Below, piece after piece: positions 51,838 through 60,185 of a stretch of DNA of 64,000 bases. A program made the translations under genes and the position numbers. The stretch spans positions 224,043 to 288,042 of the forward strand of contig JALHLK010000002.1 in the NCBI GenBank assembly GCA_022844565.1, written 5' to 3'. Source of the stretch: Saprospiraceae bacterium. Lineage in GTDB: Bacteria; Bacteroidota; Bacteroidia; Chitinophagales; Saprospiraceae. The first letter of the stretch is position 1. Each line of letters starts with the position of its first letter. The notes under the pieces were generated by a model. It did not search any database, was not told where the DNA came from, and saw only the letters and a list, made by a program, of their open reading frames with translations.

Positions 51838-52989
51838 TTAAATAGATTCAATCACAACCTTTGCCATCTTATCCAAATCATCGACATCATTGTATAAATA
51901 AGGACTTACCCTGATTCTACGTCCACGAAGTGATGTGTAGATATGATGTTCAGAAAGTGCATGATATACTGTTGTTGCCTGCTCCATATTGTCAAATTCT
52001 AAAGCAAATAAGTGATTGACACGTTCGTTTGGTGATGCTAATGTAACGCCAGCCTCCACCAATCTTTGGATCGTATCCTCAGTTATTAAATGACAATATG
52101 ACTGAATATTCGCTGGACCCCACTCTAGTATTTGCGTTAATGCTTTGTGTAGCATGGGTATTTGTATAAACTGTGAGTACTCACCTACATTATACCGTTG
52201 TGCTTTGGGCCGATATTCGGTTTTATACGCTAATAAACCAGCAAAATTATCACTTTCGATTCTATTGATCCACGATTCTTCGACTGGAACTCCATCATCA
52301 AAAAATGAAGATAAGTACACAAACCCTTGCCCATAAGGCCCTAACAACCATTTATAACTCGCACATATCAGCGCATCAGGTTTTACAATTTGCACATCAA
52401 GTGGCAAAGCACCGACGGATTGAGTCCCATCAATCACCAACATAATACCATTTTGGCGACAAAGTTTACCGATATTTACTAAATCAAATTTATAACCTGT
52501 AATCCAATGTACATGAGGCAAAACGATCATAGCAACCTCTTCATTTAAGCTTTGAAAAATTGACTCATTATAGTTTTCGCTCATTGCCAAAGTTTCTATG
52601 GCCAAATTTAAGGTAGAACAAACCTTTTCAAACGCATAAAAGTCATTCGGAAATTCTTGATCGATTAGCAATATTTTCTTTTTCTTACCAATATTGGGCC
52701 ATCGGTAAAGATTTGCGGCTACAATAGCTAAACCATAAGATGCAGCAGGAATCATTGCTACTTCATCTTTGTCATTTGCATTGATCAATTTTTGTATCAA
52801 AACGCGTACCTCATCCACTTTGTCAAAAAAATGGATTTTTGGTACAATGTGATATGGCCTAGCCTTAAGTTGTACACTCTCCATACCTGCAGCAACAACA
52901 GATTTAAGCAAAGGAGAGTATGCAGCACCATTAAGGTACACTTTTTCTTTTTCGAGGTCAAAAAGGTGAGCTTGGTTTGTTAAAGACAT
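51838..52989 (-). CDS. Class V aminotransferase (cysteine desulfurase/kynureninase-like)
   Basis: 383 residues of fold type I PLP enzyme. VYLNGAAYSPLLKSV starts the fold; HWITGYKFDL, LVIDGTQSVGALPLDVQIVKPDALICASYKWLLGPYGQGF includes the Asp-x-x-Gln/Ser site and the PLP Lys in SYKWLLGP; the C-terminal domain ends GRRIRVSPYLYN. No catalytic Cys loop of the NifS type is obvious, so the reaction may be a lyase or transamination. A -7 box TACCTTTG is upstream. Confidence 0.85.
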   Translation of the reverse strand: MSLTNQAHLFDLEKEKVYLNGAAYSPLLKSVVAAGMESVQLKARPYHIVPKIHFFDKVDEVRVLIQKLINANDKDEVAMIPAASYGLAIVAANLYRWPNIGKKKKILLIDQEFPNDFYAFEKVCSTLNLAIETLAMSENYNESIFQSLNEEVAMIVLPHVHWITGYKFDLVNIGKLCRQNGIMLVIDGTQSVGALPLDVQIVKPDALICASYKWLLGPYGQGFVYLSSFFDDGVPVEESWINRIESDNFAGLLAYKTEYRPKAQRYNVGEYSQFIQIPMLHKALTQILEWGPANIQSYCHLITEDTIQRLVEAGVTLASPNERVNHLFALEFDNMEQATTVYHALSEHHIYTSLRGRRIRVSPYLYNDVDDLDKMAKVVIESI

Positions 52990-53012
52990 ATAGTTAGTGT
53001 TTTACTTTTGGA

Positions 53013-53020
53013 CAAAGGTA
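53013..53020 (-). promoter_or_regulatory. -7 box of the class V aminotransferase gene
   Basis: TACCTTTG on the minus strand, 24 bp before the ATG at 52989; -33 unclear. Confidence 0.5.
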
Positions 53021-53036
53021 CAAAAGAGTGTATAAC

Positions 53037-53187
53037 AAAATGCACCTCACAAAATATTGCCAATGTTTTACCCTAATTCCATAAAAGGAGTCATAGGCAA
53101 TATTTCAAAATGTTTTTGATTTGGTTTTCCCTTTCAAGGGAGTTAGTGGGTAAAATCAGAAACATTTTGTGCAATGTGTTATCCACA
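53037..53187. repeat. Non-coding structured inverted-repeat element, type D
   Basis: Imperfect inverted repeat. Strong parts: AAATATTGCC/GGCAATATTT (10 bp perfect), a 17-bp pairing of CAAAATGTTTTTGATTT with its near-complement around 53107-53123 and 53151-53167, TTTTACCC/GGGTAAAA and CCCTT-TC-AAGGG. Several of these are mutually exclusive, so two alternative folds are possible. The right end contains TTATCCACA (53179-53187). It lies in the 360-bp gap before the fasciclin gene. No ORF. Confidence 0.6.
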
Positions 53188-53349
53188 CGTACAAAAGATA
53201 TACTTTTTCATATTTTGATTTTCATAAACCATACTTATTTATAGATTTCAAACTCAAGGAAAACCATTTTTATGAATAATTTTAAATAGCTCTAAACTTT
53301 TCAATGGAATTTATGTTCAAAAAGCGAATCATTAAAAATAATATCAAAA

Positions 53350-53895
53350 ATGAAGAATTTTAAAATTTTATCTTTAGTAACTTTAAGTGCAGTTACTTTC
53401 TTTTTTGTAGGCTGTGGTAACGCTGCTAAAGAAGCTCCTGCAGAGCCAGTAGTTGAAGAAGTAGTAGAAGCTCCTGCTGAAGTTCCGAATACTGTCGTTG
53501 ACATTGCTGTAGGATCAGCAGATCATACTACATTGGTAGCTGCAGTTACGGCAGCAGGTCTAGTAGAGACATTAAGTGGAGCAGGGCCATTTACAATTTT
53601 TGCTCCAACAAACGCGGCATTTGCTGCTTTACCAGCTGGTACAGTTGATAAATTATTACTTCCTGAGAGCAAAGATGCATTGACTGGTATCTTAACTTAT
53701 CATGTTGTATCTGGAAATGTAAAGGCAGCGGATTTGACAGATGGTCAAGTTGTAAAGACATTAAATGGTCAAGATTTGACCGTTTCAATTAAGGATGGAG
53801 TTGTTATGATCAATGGATCAAAAGTTGTAACGGCTGACTTGGCAGGCACTAATGGTGTAGTCCATGTGATAGAAAGTGTTTTGATGCCTAAATAG
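53350..53895 (+). CDS. Fasciclin (FAS1)-domain lipoprotein
   Basis: 181 residues. Lipoprotein signal with Cys at FFFVGCGNA, a Glu/Pro/Ala-rich linker (APAEPVVEEVVEAPAEVP), then a single FAS1 domain (about 50-181): TLVAAVTAAGLVETLSGAGPFTIFAPTNAAFAALPAGTVDKLL, LTYHVVSGNVKAADL and the closing GVVHVIESVLMPK. FAS1 domains mediate adhesion. It should be anchored in the outer membrane facing outward or the periplasm. A strong terminator follows, so it is monocistronic. Confidence 0.93.
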   Translation: MKNFKILSLVTLSAVTFFFVGCGNAAKEAPAEPVVEEVVEAPAEVPNTVVDIAVGSADHTTLVAAVTAAGLVETLSGAGPFTIFAPTNAAFAALPAGTVDKLLLPESKDALTGILTYHVVSGNVKAADLTDGQVVKTLNGQDLTVSIKDGVVMINGSKVVTADLAGTNGVVHVIESVLMPK

Positions 53896-53934
53896 TTTTT
53901 TTAGGAATCTTTTATAGATACTTTAGGTATATAA

Positions 53935-53968
53935 GAAACCTGCTTAATGGCAGGTTTCTTTATTTTAT
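53935..53968 (+). terminator. Intrinsic terminator of the FAS1 gene
   Basis: Perfect 9-bp stem GAAACCTGC/GCAGGTTTC, loop TTAATG, then a T-rich tail (TTTATTTTAT). Confidence 0.85.
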
Positions 53969-54061
53969 GTGTGCTATACATGGCTATACTATAAAGAGGT
54001 GAAAGTCCTAAATTGGCAAGCCAACGGGAATCATTAGCTTAATTAATGCAAGGGTGTTACT

Positions 54062-54168
54062 TAGCATCAAAATTGATATTTCGGAATTCAATTTTTTACG
54101 CTGTTCATATGATTTACTACTATTTTGCCTAATTTCCTTTCGAATAAAGACCAAAGCGTAATCTGGGA
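54062..54168. repeat. Partial, decayed type A element
   Basis: It matches the right half of copies 1 and 2 (AAATTGATATTTCGG, TTTTTTACGCTG, CTACTATTTTGCCTAATTTCC, ATAAAG, TAATCTGGG), but the left half is missing, the hairpin stem has mutated and the terminus reads CCAAAGCGTAATCTGGG. It lies between the FAS1 terminator and the DUF547 gene. Confidence 0.75.
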
Positions 54169-54257
54169 TGATGGTGTGAGAGGAAGACAAGGGCAATACA
54201 TTTTCTTACCCCAAATTTATTACCGATAGCTCCAAATTAAATTCAAACTTTATAAAA

Positions 54258-55004
54258 TTAATTTAAATCTAAAGTCCAATCATAATCCCCGTAGGTAAGG
54301 TTAGGCTTTTCACTTTCTTTAATAATATTATATTTTTTAAGAATTTTTTCGATACCTTTCTTTCCTCCAAAATCATTTAAAAACCATCTAAAAAGTACTG
54401 GAATTTCTAACTTTTTTCTACCGTCAATCCATTTTGTGTGTTTATCAAGATACTTTTGAGTACTTTGGTCAAATTGTATGTTTAACTGGTCAGCATCATA
54501 CGGTACAACAGGAGGGCAACTTTTTGCACCACAATTAAGTGCATAGTGTATTCTCCAATCAACTCTATAAACGCGATTAGATTTTTCAAATTTTGAAACG
54601 TTAAACTTACCTAGATATCCTAGACTGTATTTGTTTTTTGATCTACGCAATAGACCATGTTCTATAAAATCTAGGCTTAACATCTTACCACCTATATTGA
54701 TTTGGTCGGCTTTGAAGAAATCACTTCTATTTTCAAAAAGTTTTGGGTTTGACTTGAGGATGTAATGAGTAAAGGCATTGTAAACATTAACCCAAAAAGC
54801 AATTTTTTTTTGATCTGTATCTAATTCTTTTGAAATTTTTTCAATCTCTAAGTTAGCAAGGTCTTTCACACAAGCATCGGCAGTAGGGTCATTAGCCTTG
54901 GTGGCAATAACAAATTTTTTTGCTAAGTCGCTTGCATTTTGCCCGATTAGTGATTCTTGAAAAAGAAAAAGACCTGCTATCAAAAGAATTTTAAAATAAT
55001 TCAT
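54258..55004 (-). CDS. Secreted DUF547 protein
   Basis: 248 residues with a signal peptide (MNYFKILLIAGLFLFQESLIGQ). The DUF547 core is clear: KIAFWVNVYNAFTHYILK, FFKADQINIGGKMLSLDFIEHGLLR, RVDWRIHYALNCGAKSCPPVVPYDADQL and ending FLNDFGG. The Cys pair and His in RIHYALNCGAKSCPP are the conserved residues; a thiol-based hydrolase activity has been suggested for the fold but is not proven. The gene appears alone, 78 bp after the rnpA stop on the same strand. Confidence 0.88.
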   Translation of the reverse strand: MNYFKILLIAGLFLFQESLIGQNASDLAKKFVIATKANDPTADACVKDLANLEIEKISKELDTDQKKIAFWVNVYNAFTHYILKSNPKLFENRSDFFKADQINIGGKMLSLDFIEHGLLRRSKNKYSLGYLGKFNVSKFEKSNRVYRVDWRIHYALNCGAKSCPPVVPYDADQLNIQFDQSTQKYLDKHTKWIDGRKKLEIPVLFRWFLNDFGGKKGIEKILKKYNIIKESEKPNLTYGDYDWTLDLN

Positions 55005-55082
55005 TGTGAAAAATATTTATTTGGGTTAAATCTCGATAAAGAGGATCAAGAATCTAAAATCTTTAAATTATACTAATACAAA

Positions 55083-55442
55083 TTATACGATTTGACGAAG
55101 TAACTTAATCATGCCTTTTTCTATTACAGAGTAAGGTTCTACTTTTTTGCCGATATAAACCCAATACATATCAAATTTATCAGATGTATAGCTTATGATT
55201 GATTTGTTTAATCGATAAATTTCGCGGCCTCTTCTTTTTAGCTGATTTCGATCGGATGCTGCTTTGAAGTTTCGCTTGGGTACACTTACACATAGGCTGT
55301 GATGCATGGTTTCTACATCTTTTTTTAATAAGTATAATTTGAAAGGATACGTAAAATACTGTGCACCGGAAGTGTATACTTCTTTGATTCGAATGGCAGA
55401 TTTAAGCCTTTCTTCTTTGGTGAAAGTATTTATTTTAGTCAT
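55083..55442 (-). CDS. rnpA: Ribonuclease P protein component
   Basis: 119 residues from ATG 55442 (MTKINTFTKEERLKSAIRIKEVYTSG); an upstream ATG at 55457 gives five extra residues of no family character. The RNR signature is AASDRNQLKRRGREIYRL, and the end VIEKGMIKLLRQIV is standard. It binds the RNase P RNA and 5' leader of pre-tRNA. It lies 146 bp after the L34 gene, with a terminator between them, unlike the usual tight rpmH-rnpA pair. Confidence 0.93.
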   Translation of the reverse strand: MTKINTFTKEERLKSAIRIKEVYTSGAQYFTYPFKLYLLKKDVETMHHSLCVSVPKRNFKAASDRNQLKRRGREIYRLNKSIISYTSDKFDMYWVYIGKKVEPYSVIEKGMIKLLRQIV

Positions 55443-55533
55443 GAATGGAAAGAACAAATGATATAAAACCTAAATTGACTAATAAAATTAAACTTGACAA
55501 GGTCATAATGATATTTAGTTTAGATTTTTTGGT

Positions 55534-55577
55534 ATAAAAAAAAATCTGAATACCAACAGTAATCGATATTCAGATTT
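55534..55577 (-). terminator. Intrinsic terminator of rpmH
   Basis: Perfect 11-bp stem AAATCTGAATA/TATTCAGATTT (55542-55552 with 55567-55577) followed on the minus strand by a run of T. It separates rpmH from rnpA. Confidence 0.8.
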
Positions 55578-55603
55578 ATAAGTTTAGAGAACAGGTCTAA
55601 AGA

Positions 55604-55759
55604 CTATTTAGGTCCTTTTTCGTCAGAAACTGTTAATTTATATCTTCCTCTAGCTCTTCTAGCTGCTAATACTCTTCTACCGTTTTTAGACGCCATTCTT
55701 GTTCTAAAACCATGTTTGTTTACTCTCTTTCTTTTTGATGGCTGAAATGTCCTTTTCAT
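55604..55759 (-). CDS. rpmH: 50S ribosomal protein L34
   Basis: 51 residues: [31 protein letters not shown], then [10 protein letters not shown] and a short extension VSDEKGPK. The first 40 residues are near-invariant L34. Its own promoter (TTG-N20-TATTTTTG) and terminator mark it as a separate unit, with rnpA next on the strand. Confidence 0.97.
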   Translation of the reverse strand: MKRTFQPSKRKRVNKHGFRTRMASKNGRRVLAARRARGRYKLTVSDEKGPK

Positions 55760-55814
55760 CGCTTTTTTATTTTTTTGATTTAGACCTTAGTCAATCTTTT
55801 TACAAATCGGAGCG

Positions 55815-55845
55815 CAAAAATATAAATAATATTTCTTTTGACCAA
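55815..55845 (-). promoter_or_regulatory. Promoter of rpmH
   Basis: TTG-N20-TATTTTTG on the minus strand (-33 complement 55843-55845, -7 box 55815-55822), about 55 bp before the ATG. Confidence 0.65.
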
Positions 55846-56009
55846 GTTTTTAGTGAAGAAATATAGTTTTATAGGTTTTTTATTCTGGAAAGATGGTTAG
55901 TTTATTAAAAAACGGTTAAAACAAGTTTATTTAGCTAAGATTCATAGCTTGAAAACATAGGGTATTAATATTCTGGAAGATGTAAATGGCATTCTTATAT
56001 ACACTTATC

Positions 56010-56498
56010 TTACTCTTCTTCGTGGTCTTGTTGTACAAGTTTAACAAAAATATCATCTTCATCAATACTTTTGAGGTCTATACCTGGTGGGTTAAATAAG
56101 CCCCATTCATCTTCTAAGGCTAATTTTGGATCAAAAGATGCAACCCATACTTTAAACAAAGCTCTAAATTCTTCCATTTTTTCCTTTATCATAGGAAGGT
56201 ATTCTTTATATTCATACTCATACTCCCCAAGCATAGATGCTGCTGAAAGAACACAATTAGCATAATATCTAACGATTACAGCATTTTCCATTTTCATATC
56301 ATAGAGTACACCAACATCTGAGCACATTATTTTTAACAAAATATTGGTGGCAGATTCTGACAATTGTTTACCGATTAGTAACTGCATTTCTTTTTCTTCA
56401 GGAATTAAATCAATGATTTCTTCAACGAGTTCTTTAATTTCAATTCCCTTCCTATAGATGGCTTTTGTTTCTTTTAATTTTAACTTGATGTTTTTCAT
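56010..56498 (-). CDS. Conserved-looking helical protein of unknown function
   Basis: 162 residues, no signal peptide, mostly predicted helix (ETKAIYRKGIEIKELVEEIIDLIPEEK, ESATNILLKIMCSDVGVLYDMKMENAVIVRYYANCVLSAASML), then a Tyr/Glu-rich loop GEYEYEYKEY and an acidic tail. It looks like a small cytoplasmic protein; I do not recognise a family. Between rpmH and this gene (55760-56009) lies the rpmH promoter and otherwise AT-rich sequence with no further signal. Confidence 0.65.
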   Translation of the reverse strand: MKNIKLKLKETKAIYRKGIEIKELVEEIIDLIPEEKEMQLLIGKQLSESATNILLKIMCSDVGVLYDMKMENAVIVRYYANCVLSAASMLGEYEYEYKEYLPMIKEKMEEFRALFKVWVASFDPKLALEDEWGLFNPPGIDLKSIDEDDIFVKLVQQDHEEE

Positions 56499-56580
56499 AT
56501 TCGCAAATTCTCAATGAAAAGTAAATATAATATTAAAAGTTTTATTTTATATCTCCGTATTTAAAAAACTTGAAATTCTG

Positions 56581-57456
56581 CTAATTTCCCTTCCTTTTAC
56601 GGCCTAAAATATCTGGCTTACTATTATCACGCTTAGTGTTATAATCAGGTTTTATCTCTTGGATGGCAGTATTTTGCAATTGATCTATTTTTTTCCATAG
56701 ATTACCTTTTCGTTCATACCCTACATATGTACCATCAGGAATTTTACCTAGATTTTTACCATCAAAATCAGCAGTAACATTGGCTGTGTAGTCATGTATA
56801 AGCATATCAGAATCTGTATCGTGTCGGCATGCAATTACAGAAGAGGGACTGTATTGTACATTAATCCGAGTTTTGATATCAGGTCGGTTCGTATCCTCTT
56901 TTATTAAAAATATTTCCTTTCCAAATACAAAGTCACCCTTTTCATTTACGGTTAAAACATCAATAAGTTTTTCGTATTGATCTCCATTTTTCCCATTAAA
57001 ACCAAATAATAGATAATGATTTGAAAGGGTGTCAAATTTTGCTTCGTAATAATATGCTCCATACCAACTTTCTGGGGTAAGTATTTCATAATCAGCTTCT
57101 CCAAGTTTGACAGAAGAATCTTTGAGTCTTTTTATTTCACCATTTTCTTTGACAATGATTCCGAAGTGATTAAAAGACAGATCATCATTTTTATTTTGCC
57201 ACGTTATCAGCCGAACTTTATATTCTTTTAGTTTTAAAATAGATAAACCTCTTAGGCTATCCAAAAAAGTTAAATCCGATTTATTTGTGTTAATTTTTTC
57301 AACCAATAATTGACTAAAACGGTTTTGGGCGAAATCTCTGTTTAATTTTGAAGCTGTATTTATCATTGCATCAGCAAAGAAATTTAATTCGTTTTCCTGT
57401 GAATATGAAGTGATACTTAAGAAAATAAAGAATGAACTTAACCAATATTGCTTCAT
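56581..57456 (-). CDS. Secreted protein of unknown function
   Basis: 291 residues from ATG 57456, chosen because it directly precedes a signal peptide (MKQYWLSSFFIFLSITSYSQ); an ATG at 57504 adds 16 residues. The mature protein has a helical N-terminal part, then beta-rich segments (VRLITWQNKNDDLSFNHFGIIVKENGEIKRLKDSS, YGAYYYEAKFDTLSNHYLLFGFNGKNGDQYEKLIDVLTVN) and a polar C-terminal tail with KPDILGRKRK. I do not recognise the family. A periplasmic location is inferred. Confidence 0.6.
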   Translation of the reverse strand: MKQYWLSSFFIFLSITSYSQENELNFFADAMINTASKLNRDFAQNRFSQLLVEKINTNKSDLTFLDSLRGLSILKLKEYKVRLITWQNKNDDLSFNHFGIIVKENGEIKRLKDSSVKLGEADYEILTPESWYGAYYYEAKFDTLSNHYLLFGFNGKNGDQYEKLIDVLTVNEKGDFVFGKEIFLIKEDTNRPDIKTRINVQYSPSSVIACRHDTDSDMLIHDYTANVTADFDGKNLGKIPDGTYVGYERKGNLWKKIDQLQNTAIQEIKPDYNTKRDNSKPDILGRKRKGN

Positions 57457-57596
57457 GGAAAATTGTTTTGAGAGGTAACGAAGTATGAGGAGTAAAAATT
57501 TCAAGAAATTCTAGACTTAGTACTATTTTAACGTATTATTACTAGGTTTTAGGGATTAGGTTTAAGATGTTAGGTGTGAAAATTTAAATACAAGGC

Positions 57597-57638
57597 CCTC
57601 TATGCCCTATGCCACCTATGCTTCTATGCACTATGCCT
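57597..57638. repeat. Short imperfect tandem repeat of CTATGC(C)
   Basis: Five copies of CTATGC within about 40 bp, some spaced by one extra base, ending at the stop codon region of the thioesterase gene. Confidence 0.6.
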
Positions 57639-58161
57639 AACTTTGGTGGCTTACGAGATACTCTTTTACTAAAATAGCTTCACTTGGCTTCATTCTACCA
57701 GCTAACACAAGGCGAATTTCTCTTCTTCGCGAAGCACCTTCAAACATCATTTTTTCTTTTTCAGTTAGAGGGTCGACAGGAGGTACCAAGGTGGGTTTAT
57801 TAGTTTTTAGATCTAGGGCTACAAAAGTAAAATAGGCATGGTTACTTTTACTTAGGCTATCATTGACTATATCGTTAATGAACACTTCAATGAAAACTTC
57901 GAGGGAAGTATTAAATGCCCGGGTAACCCTTGCTTCTAATGTAATCACATCGCCTAGTCGAATCGGGTGCTCAAAAGAAACATTATCTACAGATGCTGTC
58001 ACTACCACGGTTCTTGAATGTCTGGCTGCACAAATGGCACCGGCAATATCCATCCATTTCATGAGGTTACCACCCATAAGATTACCTAAAGTATTCGTAT
58101 CGTTGGGTAAAACAAGCTCGGTCATAGTGGTTTTTGACTCTTCTACAGTCTTTGCATTCAT
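57637..58161 (-). CDS. Acyl-CoA thioesterase, hotdog fold
   Basis: 174 residues. Hotdog pattern with LVLPNDTNTLGNLMGGNLMKWMDIAGAICAARHSRTVVVTASVDNVSFEHPIRLGDVITLEARVTRAF, where Asn/Asp in NTLGNLMGGNLMKWMD are the catalytic-site residues of the YciA/BACH group. It hydrolyses acyl-CoA thioesters in the cytoplasm; chain length is unknown. Its ATG overlaps the lipB stop by 4 nt (ATGA), so the two are co-translated. Confidence 0.9.
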   Translation of the reverse strand: MNAKTVEESKTTMTELVLPNDTNTLGNLMGGNLMKWMDIAGAICAARHSRTVVVTASVDNVSFEHPIRLGDVITLEARVTRAFNTSLEVFIEVFINDIVNDSLSKSNHAYFTFVALDLKTNKPTLVPPVDPLTEKEKMMFEGASRRREIRLVLAGRMKPSEAILVKEYLVSHQS

Positions 58162-58889
58162 ATTATTTCATTTTCGTAATCAAACGCAAAGATATCTTTT
58201 AAATGAGACTTTAATTTGGCTTTTACCTCATTTATTTCTACATCTTTACCTAATTCGAAGGAAAGTGAAGTTACCGTTTTGTCGTTATCTGTGATGCCAC
58301 AAGGTATAATATAGTCAAAATACTTTAAATCGGTATTTACATTAAAAGCAAATCCGTGCATGGTAATCCACCTCGAAAGATGTACACCGATAGCACAAAT
58401 TTTGCGCTTGGGTTTGGTTATGTCTTCGTCTATAATCCAAACACCTGTAAATTCTTTTATTCTCGTACTTATTATCTCATATTCAGCTAGGGTCCTGATC
58501 ACCGCTTCTTCTAGGTTCCTTACATACAGGTGAACATCCGTAGTGAATTCATCAAGATCAAAAATTGGGTAACCTGTGATTTGTCCGGGGCCGTGATAAG
58601 TAATATCTCCACCTCTATTGATTTTAAAAAACTCAATATGTTCGGAATCAAGTTTATTTTGGTCAATGATTAAATGGTCAGTGCTTCCACTTTTACCGAG
58701 GGTATAGACATGGTGATGTTCACAAAAAATAAGCTTATGCAGTTGCCTTGGCCTTAGATCAGGTTTTTGATGTTGCCATTCACGCTTAGATTTGGCAAGA
58801 ACTTGTTGATATTCAGTCTGGTAATCCCAAATTTCTTGATAATTTTTGTTTTTTACTTCTTCAAAATATACTTTTGGTTTCGGCAACAT
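58158..58889 (-). CDS. lipB: Lipoyl(octanoyl) transferase
   Basis: 243 residues. LipB signatures: HHHVYTLGKSGSTDHLI, RGGDITYHGPGQITGYPIFDLDEF, then Lys163 in KRKICAIGVHLSRWITMHGFAFNVNTDL and catalytic Cys197 in IIPCGITD. It moves octanoate from acyl carrier protein to lipoate-dependent enzymes. Next on the strand (4-nt overlap) is an acyl-CoA thioesterase. Confidence 0.96.
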   Translation of the reverse strand: MLPKPKVYFEEVKNKNYQEIWDYQTEYQQVLAKSKREWQHQKPDLRPRQLHKLIFCEHHHVYTLGKSGSTDHLIIDQNKLDSEHIEFFKINRGGDITYHGPGQITGYPIFDLDEFTTDVHLYVRNLEEAVIRTLAEYEIISTRIKEFTGVWIIDEDITKPKRKICAIGVHLSRWITMHGFAFNVNTDLKYFDYIIPCGITDNDKTVTSLSFELGKDVEINEVKAKLKSHLKDIFAFDYENEII

Positions 58890-59032
58890 TTTATAGACTT
58901 AAGTTTATTAATATTCTGTAATTAGTGTTCGCGTGTATTTAAAATACTTAAAATTGTGATTATTTAGATATTAAAAAAATAAATATTCATTAATTCTAGA
59001 ACAAAAGATATTAATTGTCATTTCTTTTTATC

Positions 59033-59040
59033 TAAATTTG
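59033..59040 (+). promoter_or_regulatory. -7 box of the thioredoxin-dockerin gene
   Basis: TAAATTTG matches TAnnTTTG, 41 bp before ATG 59082. Confidence 0.45.
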
Positions 59041-59081
59041 TACAATAAATACTCAACAACTTGATTAAGAACTCATTTAAC

Positions 59082-60098
59082 ATGAAAAAATTTGTTTCCC
59101 TGATTTTTATGTTTTGCGCTCTCCAAACAATTTTAGTAGCTCAAAAAGTTATTGATTTCAAAGTTACGGATATAAATGGAAAACAACATAATCTCTACGC
59201 AGATTATCTAAATAAAGGCAAAATAGTTGTCACATATTTGATGTATACTGATTGTCCACCTTGTAATACTTTAGCACCAAGATTTCAAAAAATGTTTGAG
59301 GATTTTAGTAATGGCAAAGATCAGGTTGCTTTTATGATGTTGAGTATTTCAAAAACAGACACTTTAGACGCGCTTAAAGCCTTTAAAGCAAAGCATAGCC
59401 TGACCACACCACTTATTGGCCCTGAAGGCGGAAGTCTTACTGCCAATATTCAGTTTATCAATGCACGTTTTGGGCCTTATCAATATGTACCTCAATTTAG
59501 TATCATAATGCCTAATGGAGATGTGGTATTTGACATCGTAATTTCAAGATTAGAACAAAGAATAAACGAAGCAATCACAGGTCTCAGTACATTGCCTAAT
59601 AAGGTAAAAATTAATTATTCGATTCCAAATACAGATAGTCAAAACATGCCTTCCAACAGTAGTTTTTTCTTGAAGTCATCAAAAGATCTCACGTATAAAA
59701 AAAATATAACCCAATTATTAAAGGGTTCGACGACATTTGAGTATCCTTCCAATCTTTTACCTGAAGTAGACAGCCCTTATATTTCTTTTGAAACTTCGGA
59801 GTCAACTCCAAAAGGAATCATAGGGATAAGTGATGTCATCGCTTTAAGAAAACAAGTACTTAGAATAGATACGCTTAATGCTGATGCGATGATAGCGGCT
59901 GATGTAAACAATGATGGACGGGTAACACTATCCGATATAGTTGCAATGCAGCGGTTTATTTTGGGTATTGATAGGGTTTTTCCAGATAGACCATCTATTA
60001 TCATGCATCCTGCGACGATACCCATAGAGATCAAAGGTTCTGCACAAAATGTTACCTTCCAGCCTAAGTTGATTTGGGTGGGGAATGTGGCTAATTAA
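59082..60098 (+). CDS. Secreted thioredoxin-like protein with dockerin type I-like domain
   Basis: 338 residues from ATG 59082, which directly starts the signal peptide (MKKFVSLIFMFCALQTILVAQ); a TTG at 59061 adds seven. Residues about 22-165 form a redoxin/thioredoxin fold with CPPC (TDCPPCNTLAPRF). A linker of about 80 residues follows. Residues about 247-296 carry two dockerin-like helices, ISDVIALRKQVL and AADVNNDGRVTLSDIVAMQRFILGI, the latter with an intact EF-hand-type calcium loop (Asp, Asn, Asp, Asp spacing). The final 40 residues are beta-rich. Dockerin partners (cohesins) are not seen here. Confidence 0.82.
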   Translation: MKKFVSLIFMFCALQTILVAQKVIDFKVTDINGKQHNLYADYLNKGKIVVTYLMYTDCPPCNTLAPRFQKMFEDFSNGKDQVAFMMLSISKTDTLDALKAFKAKHSLTTPLIGPEGGSLTANIQFINARFGPYQYVPQFSIIMPNGDVVFDIVISRLEQRINEAITGLSTLPNKVKINYSIPNTDSQNMPSNSSFFLKSSKDLTYKKNITQLLKGSTTFEYPSNLLPEVDSPYISFETSESTPKGIIGISDVIALRKQVLRIDTLNADAMIAADVNNDGRVTLSDIVAMQRFILGIDRVFPDRPSIIMHPATIPIEIKGSAQNVTFQPKLIWVGNVAN

Positions 60099-60185
60099 TT
60101 AATCTTAATTTGATTAAATCATTTTCAGTTCTATCACATTATCGAGTTGAACCCTTTATCTTCGCACCTTCAAAATGGATAAGTA

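Noticed and set aside
53179..53187. Replication origin near recF, rpmH, rnpA and a perfect DnaA box
   Set aside because: Only one DnaA-box-like sequence was seen, dnaA and dnaN are absent, and rpmH/rnpA and recF are not adjacent to the box or each other.
54008..54196. Minus-strand 62-codon ORF
   Set aside because: It lies across the decayed type A repeat and translates non-coding repeat sequence.
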